From assembly GCA_955652215.1 (NCBI GenBank), contig CATPAX010000159.1:1-5631 (forward strand): 5,631 bases of DNA, read 5' to 3'. This stretch comes from an uncultured Solirubrobacteraceae bacterium (GTDB lineage: Bacteria > Actinomycetota > Thermoleophilia > Solirubrobacterales > Solirubrobacteraceae). The notes below the pieces were generated by a model. The model made no database searches, was not told where the DNA came from, and saw only the letters and a program-made list of their open reading frames with translations. Positions within the stretch are counted from its first letter, which is position 1; each line of letters begins with the position of its first letter. Of this stretch, positions 1 to 5,631 are shown piece after piece. The position numbers and the translations under genes were made by a program.

Positions 1-540
1 AACTGCCAGCACCGGCCGCTGGAGGCCCCCCTCGTCCTGGAGCCGACGGAGGCGCACGAGGCCCGTGGTGGTCTCCTCCGTGCCTCCGATCAGCTGATCG
101 ACGACCGCGTTGCCCAACTGGTGGGCCGTGATCATCAGATCGGCGCCGTCATCGAGCGTCACTTCCGGAGCCCCGTCCAGAAGCGCCTTGACGTGCTCGG
201 CATAGGTCGTGAGGCCTTCGCCGTGCAGCGCACGAACCTCGATCCCGTGGTCGGCGACAAGCGCCGCCGCCACGTCGTCCTGCGTGGACAGCGGGTTCGC
301 GGAGCACAACGCCGTCCTGGCTCCGCCGGCCTGTAGGGCCAGCAGCAGATTTGAGGTCTCTGCTGTGACATGCAGGCACGCGGCGACGCTGACCCCGAGT
401 AGCGGATGCTCCTCCGAGAAGCGGCGCCTGATCCGCGCCAGCACCGGCATCTGCTCGCTCGCCCACGCGATCCGCGCGGCCCCTTGCGGGGCCAGCGCGA
501 GGTCTGCGACCTCGTGGGCCGGAAGCGTCGCTCTCGCCAA
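1..540 (-). CDS. Second S-adenosylhomocysteine hydrolase, short archaeal-type, 3' end outside window
   Basis: Reverse-strand translation from TTG at 540 is open for 180 codons to the left edge and reads as the N-terminal substrate domain of the SAH hydrolase family, which reversibly splits S-adenosylhomocysteine into adenosine and homocysteine in the cytosol. Visible motifs are RIAWASEQMPVL (23-34), LHVTAET (56-62; His57 matches human His55, and Thr59/Glu61 match the adenine contacts Thr57/Glu59), SNPLSTQDDVAAAL-like SANPLSTQDD (80-89), LDDGADL (129-135) and TEETTTG (154-160; Glu155/Glu156 match the human catalytic Glu pair). From DDG to EETTTG there are about 37 fewer residues than in the neighbouring long ahcY, so it lacks the insertion and resembles archaeal/Thermotoga-type enzymes. 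TTG540 is the only start between the in-frame stop (595-597) and the conserved region; no clear ribosome site precedes it. The NAD domain lies outside the window. Family call is firm; substrate (SAH or S-inosylhomocysteine) is less certain. Confidence 0.85.
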   Translation of the reverse strand, partial: MARATLPAHEVADLALAPQGAARIAWASEQMPVLARIRRRFSEEHPLLGVSVAACLHVTAETSNLLLALQAGGARTALCSANPLSTQDDVAAALVADHGIEVRALHGEGLTTYAEHVKALLDGAPEVTLDDGADLMITAHQLGNAVVDQLIGGTEETTTGLVRLRRLQDEGGLQRPVLAV

Positions 541-591
541 AACTAAGCCGCTGCTAGTGGAACGTTCCGGTGGGAGCCATGGTGCTCGACG

Positions 592-606
592 CCGTCACGC
601 TGACGG
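592..606 (-). terminator. Short perfect hairpin between the two hydrolase genes
   Basis: The sequence CCGTCA-CGC-TGACGG is a perfect 6-bp inverted repeat with a 3-base loop, starting about 14 bases past the ahcY stop and ending about 50 bases before the next gene's start. No T-run follows on the minus strand, so it does not look like a classic intrinsic terminator. It may weaken readthrough, stabilise the ahcY mRNA end, or be chance. Confidence 0.3.
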
Positions 607-619
607 TGCGCAGCAAGGA

Positions 620-2089
<1,470 letters not shown>

Positions 2090-2111
2090 GCGCTCTCCGG
2101 TTTCGGGTTTG

Positions 2112-2462
2112 TCAGGCGACGGCCAAAAGCCTCTGATGCTTGTCCTGCTCGAACTGCAGCCAGTCTTCGGTGCTCACGTGCTCGGGCCGGCGGGGCTGTG
2201 CCGCAAGCCATTCGTCGACCGCGGCGCGAAGCTCGGGGTTGGCCTCGATCCGGGCCGCGAAGGCCACATCGGACAAACCGATTTCGAAGCTCGCCAGCAG
2301 CTCCTTCAGCGTCCGCAGGCGCTGGAGCTGAGCGGGTCCGTACAGCCGGTAGTCCGACGGCGAACGTTCGGGAGCGATCAGGCCCGCCTGCTCGACGTAG
2401 CGAAGCATCCGCGGAGACCACCCTGTGGTCTGCGCTGCCTCGTTGATCGTAAGCCCCTTCAT
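2112..2462 (-). CDS. MerR-family transcriptional regulator upstream of ahcY
   Basis: A small protein (116 residues from ATG2462) with a MerR-type winged helix. [25 protein letters not shown] (residues 4-28, shown in part: [17 protein letters not shown]) is the helix-turn-helix, and [17 protein letters not shown] (33-49) is the wing with the usual YRLY signature. A helical segment follows, probably the dimerisation helix, then a short charged tail (about 65-116). There are no conserved Cys residues for metal or redox sensing, so no effector can be assigned. GTG2480 and ATG2474 are alternative in-frame starts. I prefer 2462 because it begins just before the HTH and has GAGG at 2466-2469, though that spacing is short. 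The stop is 22 bases before ahcY, so it is probably the first gene of the methyl-cycle operon. A palindrome just upstream suggests autoregulation. Confidence 0.88.
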   Translation of the reverse strand: MKGLTINEAAQTTGWSPRMLRYVEQAGLIAPERSPSDYRLYGPAQLQRLRTLKELLASFEIGLSDVAFAARIEANPELRAAVDEWLAAQPRRPEHVSTEDWLQFEQDKHQRLLAVA

Positions 2463-2465
2463 CGG

Positions 2466-2493
2466 CCTCAACATTACCACGGTTATGTCAAGG
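2466..2493. promoter_or_regulatory. Imperfect palindrome, candidate MerR operator
   Basis: Two 12-base arms, CCTCAACATTAC and GTTATGTCAAGG, flank a 4-base centre (CACG) and match at 9 of 12 positions. It lies directly before the preferred MerR start and faces the divergent cyclase gene. The minus strand contains TTGACA at 2486-2491, like a -35 box, but I find no convincing -10 at 17-20 bases, so a promoter is not established. Long dyads with a short centre are typical for MerR-family dimers; binding by this regulator is inference. Confidence 0.45.
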
Positions 2494-2629
2494 TTTGGAA
2501 AACGCGACGGATCGGCCGACTACAACGAATGTCCAGGAACTGGCAGGAATGGGCGGTCTCCCACTACGACACTTGTCCAGACCCCCTCTGGAAATTCTGG
2601 AAACCGCCGATACTCAGGAGTGTCCACCG

Positions 2630-2692
2630 GTGAAGGGGAAGCTCCGATTTCGTCCAAGTCGTTGCAACGATCTCGCATGCGTGCGGCAATGA
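2630..2692 (+). CDS. Possible 20-codon upstream ORF / leader peptide for the cyclase gene
   Basis: GTG at 2630 is preceded by AGGAG at 2616-2620 (9-base spacing), the best ribosome site in this intergenic region. The frame encodes 20 mostly basic residues beginning MKGKLRFRPS. It ends at TGA 2690-2692, overlapping the ATG at 2689-2691 of the cyclase as ATGA, the classic arrangement for translational coupling. The cyclase start itself has no visible ribosome site, which fits coupling. The peptide matches nothing I recognise, and a 20-codon ORF can arise by chance. Confidence 0.3.
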   Translation: MKGKLRFRPSRCNDLACVRQ

Positions 2693-4500
2693 CAGCCCGC
2701 AGCAGGTTTACCTGCCTGCTCGCAAGCCTGACGGTCATCGGTTGCACCATCTTCGGCGTGTCCGCTGCCACCGGGCAGAGCGACCATCGCGCCGCCGGCT
2801 CCGGCATTCCTCTTGCGGTCACTACCCCCGGGCAGCCGATCCCCGGCCAAGCCGTCGGCTCGAGCACCCCCGCCGCCGGCACCGTCACGCAGAACATCGG
2901 TCCGCCCTCTGCGGGCGGTGGCCCAGGCGACCAGCAGGGCGGACCGCCCACGACCGGTGGCGGCAGCTCGGGCGGCGGAAGCATCGGCGGCGGCACCGGC
3001 GACGGTCACGGCGGACCGCCGACGACCGGCGGCGTTAGCCCAGGCGGTGGCAACACCGGCGGCGGCAGCCCAGGCGGTGGCAACACCGGCGGCGGTAGCC
3101 CAGGCGGTGGCAACACCGGCGGCGGCAGCGCAGGCGGTGGCAACACCGGCGGCGGCAACACGGGCGGCGGCGATAAGGGCGGCGGCAACACCGGCGGCGG
3201 CGATAAGGGCGGCGGCAACACCGGCGGCCACGATACCGGCGGCGGCACCACCGGCGGCGGCGATAAGGGCGGTGGCCCATCGGGTGGCCCGTCGATCACA
3301 CCTCCGCAGATCGGCCCTCCGCCGGTGGTCACTCCATCCCCCACCAACGTCGGACCACCCCCGACCACGGGTGGCCCCGGCCCGAACGACAGTCACGATC
3401 ACGGCAAGCACCATTCCGGTCATTCCGTCTGCAGCCCCACGTGCGGCGCCGGCCAGGACCAGTCGCCCGCGACAATCCCTCTCACCCCAAGCACGCCAGT
3501 CACGCCAGTCCCGCCCACCGGCCCGACCGTCAAGGCTCGCAAGTCACCCCCGAGTCCCCAGGTCGGCGGGTTCTCCGTCACCGGCGGAGGGGTTGTCCTC
3601 ACTCCAAAGCACCAGGTACCTGCGGGCAACCCATCGGCCAACACGGCCGGCACCGCCGGACTCGGATCGGCCCCGTCTACCGGCGCCAACACCTCGGCCT
3701 CAGCTGGCGGCCTCGGGTTGCTTGCCCCGGCCACCGCCCAGATCGGAGTCCACAGTGGCTCAAGCGGTAGCGGACACGGATCTACCAGCGGTAAGGGAAA
3801 CCAGGCCTTCGGTGGTGGATCGGGCGCCACCCACCTGCTTGACTACACGGGCATCGGGCCAAGCGCAATCCTCCAGATCGTCAACGTCGTGCCGACAGTG
3901 GTGTGGGTCGCGCTCGGCGGGCTGATACTGATTGCGGCATCGGGTACCGGCGCCGCGGTCTTCAATGGTCGGCGCGCTCGCAACAACGCTGGCCAGCTCG
4001 AGCGGGTGAAGGCGGTCGCAAAGACCGACGCTCTGACCGGAGTTCTCAACCGCCGTGGTTTCACCGAGGCTGTCGAGCGAGAGCTCGCCCGCGCCCGCCG
4101 CCACGACCGTCCATTCGTCCTCGCCTACGTGGACGTCCGCGGACTCAAGGCCGTCAATGACAGCGAAGGCCACCTCGCGGGCGACGAGCTGCTGAAGGGC
4201 GTCGCGACGCTCCTCACCGAGTCGGCGCGCGCTGACGATGTCGTCGGCCGGATCGGCGGCGACGAGCTCGGACTGCTGCTCGTCGAGCAGTCAGGCGACT
4301 CCGCTGATGCAGTCACCAGCCGCATCCGGGCCCAGGTAGCCAACCGGCGCGCGGCGCTCGGTTTGCGCACCCGCTGGGATCTCACCGTCGGCACCGCTGC
4401 CTTCCCCGACGACGGCGGGACGTTCGACGAGCTCCTGGACGCCGCAGATCGCCGCCTGTACGAGCAGCGCGGGATCGCGCTGTCCAACGGCCGCGCCTGA
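2689..4500 (+). CDS. Membrane-anchored diguanylate cyclase (GGDEF) with Gly-rich repeat extracytoplasmic region
   Basis: 603 residues from ATG2689 (in-frame ATG2677 adds four). Residues 1-27 form a signal sequence: basic MTARSRF, a hydrophobic core, and either VSA-A for signal peptidase I or a lipobox-like VIGC at Cys19. Residues about 73-200 are Gly-rich repeats. Residues 200-400 are Pro/Ser/Thr/Gly-rich and low-complexity, with a His/Cys cluster at 236-252. One transmembrane helix lies at about 402-424, followed by a basic stop-transfer segment (NGRRAR). The GGDEF domain starts at AKTDALTGVLNRRGF (from about residue 444). It would make c-di-GMP from two GTP on the cytoplasmic side. The motif is GGDEL (523-527) with an inhibitory RxxD site (RADD) five residues before it. 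The metal/guanine motif DVRGLKAVND...GH..GD keeps the Asp, Lys, Asn and final Asp matching PleD Asp327, Lys332, Asn335 and Asp344, though the second Asp of DxD is Arg and Phe is Leu. Probably catalytic. No EAL domain is present. Confidence 0.88.
   Translation: MTARSRFTCLLASLTVIGCTIFGVSAATGQSDHRAAGSGIPLAVTTPGQPIPGQAVGSSTPAAGTVTQNIGPPSAGGGPGDQQGGPPTTGGGSSGGGSIGGGTGDGHGGPPTTGGVSPGGGNTGGGSPGGGNTGGGSPGGGNTGGGSAGGGNTGGGNTGGGDKGGGNTGGGDKGGGNTGGHDTGGGTTGGGDKGGGPSGGPSITPPQIGPPPVVTPSPTNVGPPPTTGGPGPNDSHDHGKHHSGHSVCSPTCGAGQDQSPATIPLTPSTPVTPVPPTGPTVKARKSPPSPQVGGFSVTGGGVVLTPKHQVPAGNPSANTAGTAGLGSAPSTGANTSASAGGLGLLAPATAQIGVHSGSSGSGHGSTSGKGNQAFGGGSGATHLLDYTGIGPSAILQIVNVVPTVVWVALGGLILIAASGTGAAVFNGRRARNNAGQLERVKAVAKTDALTGVLNRRGFTEAVERELARARRHDRPFVLAYVDVRGLKAVNDSEGHLAGDELLKGVATLLTESARADDVVGRIGGDELGLLLVEQSGDSADAVTSRIRAQVANRRAALGLRTRWDLTVGTAAFPDDGGTFDELLDAADRRLYEQRGIALSNGRA
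2938..3270 (+). repeat. Coding tandem repeat: 30-bp then 15-bp units (Gly-Gly-x-x-Gly)
   Basis: Inside the cyclase gene. Two near-identical 24-base blocks coding GGPPTTGG begin at about 2938 and 3010. From 3031 to 3150, four 30-base units (GGCGGYAGCCCAGGCGGTGG core) encode GG-S-P-GGGNTG. From 3151 to 3270, eight 15-base units alternate GGNTG, GGDKG and variants (GHDTG, GGTTG). Every unit is a multiple of three, so gain or loss of units keeps the reading frame. Third-base differences between copies show that some units have diverged. Confidence 0.95.
3391..3447 (+). other. His/Cys cluster in the cyclase extracytoplasmic region (possible metal site)
   Basis: Residues 235-253 read SHDHGKHHSGHSVCSPTCG: five His and a CxxxC pair within 17 residues (His236, 238, 241, 242, 245; Cys248, 252), in a region otherwise nearly free of both. 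Predicted to lie outside the cytoplasmic membrane. His-rich strings with a Cys pair often bind Zn, Ni or Cu, but no named domain is recognised here. Confidence 0.5.
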
Positions 4501-4527
4501 GGCGGCGTACCTTCAGTCCCAGCCGCC
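4501..4527. terminator. Possible bidirectional stem-loop between convergent genes
   Basis: GGCGGC at 4501-4506 pairs perfectly with GCCGCC at 4522-4527 across a 15-base loop. It starts at the cyclase stop and reaches into the end of the convergent isomerase gene. There is no T-tract on either side. The genes have only 12 bases between stops, so any terminator must overlap coding sequence. Weak evidence in such GC-rich DNA. Confidence 0.25.
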
Positions 4528-5577
4528 GGCGAGCGCTTCCTTCAGCCGGTCGAGCAGCGCCACCGGCCCGGGGTCGACCCCGCGCAGCACCGCCAGGTAC
4601 ACCGACACAAGGTCGCCGAGCAGTAACAGCGAGACCAGCCGCTCGATCCGGTTATCGCCGATGCTCTCGACCCTGTAGGTCGCGGCGGCCTCGGACGCGA
4701 TCATCCCCCGCGTGAGGTCGATGCGCCGCCGAATCCGCGGATGCAGGTCGCTGTCGTCGAGGAACACGGCGCTGAAGCGGCCCAGCTCACGGGCGCCCTG
4801 CCAGCCGTCGATCTCGTTGTGATCGAGCTCGGGTAGCTCGCCGGCGAAGCACGGAAGCTTGGCGTTCTCGTTGATCTGAGTCTTCCAGCGGTATGCGACG
4901 GGGGTGGTCAGGCCCGCGCCGGCGATCTGCGGAACTGTGCCGTGCAGGCCCCGGGCGAGCATCTTCGGCAGGGAGTCCTCAGGGCCGTCTGGGCTCCAGT
5001 CGTGTACGAGCGCCTCGGCGTGCACTGAGGCGACATCGATTTCGGCGTGCAGCCGCTCGCCGGCTCCGCACAGTCCTGCGACCTCCAGGGCGACGACCAG
5101 CAGGTAGGCGACCGCCGCCCGCGGCTGAAAGCCGCCGGGGAGCGGGATCACCGGGACCCCGTCCCTGCGTGCCTGCTCGGCGAGCTTGCCGCCCGTGGTC
5201 GCGACGATCGTACGTGCGCCTAGGACGCCGGCCGCGTCGTAGACCGCCAGCGTCTCCTCGGTGTTCCCGGAATAGCTGCTGCACAGGACAGCCGTGTCCG
5301 GTGTCGCCCAGGGCGGCAGCGCATATCCGCGCGCAATCACGATCGGGCGTGATGCCCGGTCGCCCAGCGCCGCGCGGGCGAGCGCGCCCCCGATCGCCGA
5401 GCCACCCATTCCGGCCACGATCAGCCCTCCCGGCGCGTCGTGGGGCTCGAGCGCCGCCGACTGAACGCGCCACAGCGCATCGCGCAACTGGTCAGGCAAC
5501 CCGAGTATGTCCTGGAGCTGGCCGCCGGAATCGACCGCAGCGATCGCCTCCGGGCTCAGATCGGCGGTCGTGCTCAA
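4513..5577 (-). CDS. Bifunctional phosphoglucose/phosphomannose isomerase family protein (SIS domains)
   Basis: 354 residues, close to the usual length of the PGI/PMI family, which interconverts glucose-6-phosphate or mannose-6-phosphate with fructose-6-phosphate and so feeds mannose and nucleotide-sugar synthesis. The first SIS domain shows GMGGSAIGG (56-64) and the phosphate-binding SSYSGNTEET (100-109). The second part shows INENAKLPCF (235-244) and LPELDHNEIDGW (248-259), the family hallmark with the Glu and His used in catalysis, and the C-terminal DP..LLDRLK (335-346). The start is TTG at 5577, since no ATG or GTG lies in frame between it and the window edge. GAGGGAG at 5588-5594 precedes it by 10 bases. 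The start overlaps the upstream gene's stop as TTGA, implying an operon and translational coupling. Some actinobacterial homologues next to mannose genes are annotated only as SIS proteins, so true substrate preference is uncertain. Confidence 0.92.
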   Translation of the reverse strand: MSTTADLSPEAIAAVDSGGQLQDILGLPDQLRDALWRVQSAALEPHDAPGGLIVAGMGGSAIGGALARAALGDRASRPIVIARGYALPPWATPDTAVLCSSYSGNTEETLAVYDAAGVLGARTIVATTGGKLAEQARRDGVPVIPLPGGFQPRAAVAYLLVVALEVAGLCGAGERLHAEIDVASVHAEALVHDWSPDGPEDSLPKMLARGLHGTVPQIAGAGLTTPVAYRWKTQINENAKLPCFAGELPELDHNEIDGWQGARELGRFSAVFLDDSDLHPRIRRRIDLTRGMIASEAAATYRVESIGDNRIERLVSLLLLGDLVSVYLAVLRGVDPGPVALLDRLKEALAGGWD

Positions 5578-5631
5578 GACTGGATCGCTCCCTCGGGCAG
5601 CCGCACTCCGGGGAAGATACGCGCGCCGGGC
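5574..5631 (-). CDS. C-terminal end of a probable sugar nucleotidyltransferase, partial
   Basis: Only the last 18 codons are in the window: PGARIFPGVRLPEGAIQS and stop TGA at 5574-5576. The GARIFPGVRLPEGA pattern resembles the left-handed beta-helix hexapeptide end of NDP-sugar pyrophosphorylases such as mannose-1-phosphate guanylyltransferase. This fits the following sugar-phosphate isomerase and the close stop/start overlap. The fragment is too short for a firm call. The competing open frame here is the isomerase's own upstream extension, which has no start codon. Confidence 0.45.
   Translation of the reverse strand, partial: PGARIFPGVRLPEGAIQS

Noticed and set aside
554..580. Eight-codon minus-strand ORF between the two hydrolases
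   Set aside because: Too short and no ribosome site; not in frame with the downstream gene.
2090..2111. SAH riboswitch before ahcY
   Set aside because: Only 22 bases separate the MerR stop and the ahcY start, too short for the aptamer.
2577..2591. Small hairpin CCAGA...TCTGG and repeated TGTCCA motifs (2530, 2574, 2621) in the divergent leader
   Set aside because: Five-base arms and irregular spacing; no T-run and no recognisable riboswitch, so chance is a sufficient explanation.
2425..2688. N-terminal extension of the cyclase to 2425
   Set aside because: It would overlap the MerR gene start and the palindrome, has no family-like sequence, and would bury the clear signal sequence at 2689 inside the protein.
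2938..3270. CRISPR array
   Set aside because: Units are contiguous in-frame 15/30-base coding repeats with no unique spacers.
3006..3368. Minus-strand frame coding PPPVLPPP-type proline repeats
   Set aside because: Antisense reading of the Gly-rich repeats; no independent start signal or family support.
2813..3925. 370-codon plus-strand frame rich in Ala/Arg/Pro
   Set aside because: Frame-shifted shadow of the cyclase repeat region; composition follows directly from the GGC-rich repeats.

Overview
The window is high-GC DNA of actinobacterial type. Four points support this: an actinobacterial/plant-type long S-adenosylhomocysteine hydrolase, frequent GTG/TTG starts, closely packed operons, and an ahcY located near mannose/nucleotide-sugar genes, as in mycobacteria. 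A deep-branching actinobacterium (Thermoleophilia/Solirubrobacterales-like) is my best guess. That placement is inference, not something the sequence proves.

Layout. (1) Bases 1-540, minus strand: the first 180 codons of a second, short 'archaeal-type' S-adenosylhomocysteine hydrolase, which runs off the left edge. (2) 620-2089, minus: a complete long-type ahcY. (3) 2112-2462, minus: a small MerR-family regulator, 22 bases upstream of ahcY, with an imperfect palindrome (2466-2493) directly in front of it. Reading leftward, MerR, ahcY and the second hydrolase look like one operon for the S-adenosylmethionine cycle. A small hairpin sits between the two hydrolases. (4) 2494-2688: a divergent intergenic leader holding a possible 20-codon upstream ORF. 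(5) 2689-4500, plus: a membrane diguanylate cyclase. It has a signal sequence, a long Gly-rich repeat/Pro-rich extracytoplasmic region containing a His/Cys cluster, one transmembrane helix and a C-terminal GGDEF domain. (6) 4513-5577, minus: a PGI/PMI-family sugar-phosphate isomerase, converging on the cyclase with only 12 bases between stops. (7) 5574-5631, minus: the last 18 codons of an upstream gene, probably a sugar nucleotidyltransferase, whose stop overlaps the isomerase start.

How the genes may work together. The two hydrolases and the MerR protein form a methyl-cycle module that removes S-adenosylhomocysteine after methyl transfer. The isomerase and the preceding gene fragment form a sugar-phosphate to nucleotide-sugar module. 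The divergently transcribed diguanylate cyclase lies between them and could link an envelope signal to c-di-GMP, but nothing in the sequence ties it functionally to either neighbour. The most unusual features are the pair of dissimilar hydrolases in tandem and the repeat-bearing cyclase with its potential metal-binding cluster.
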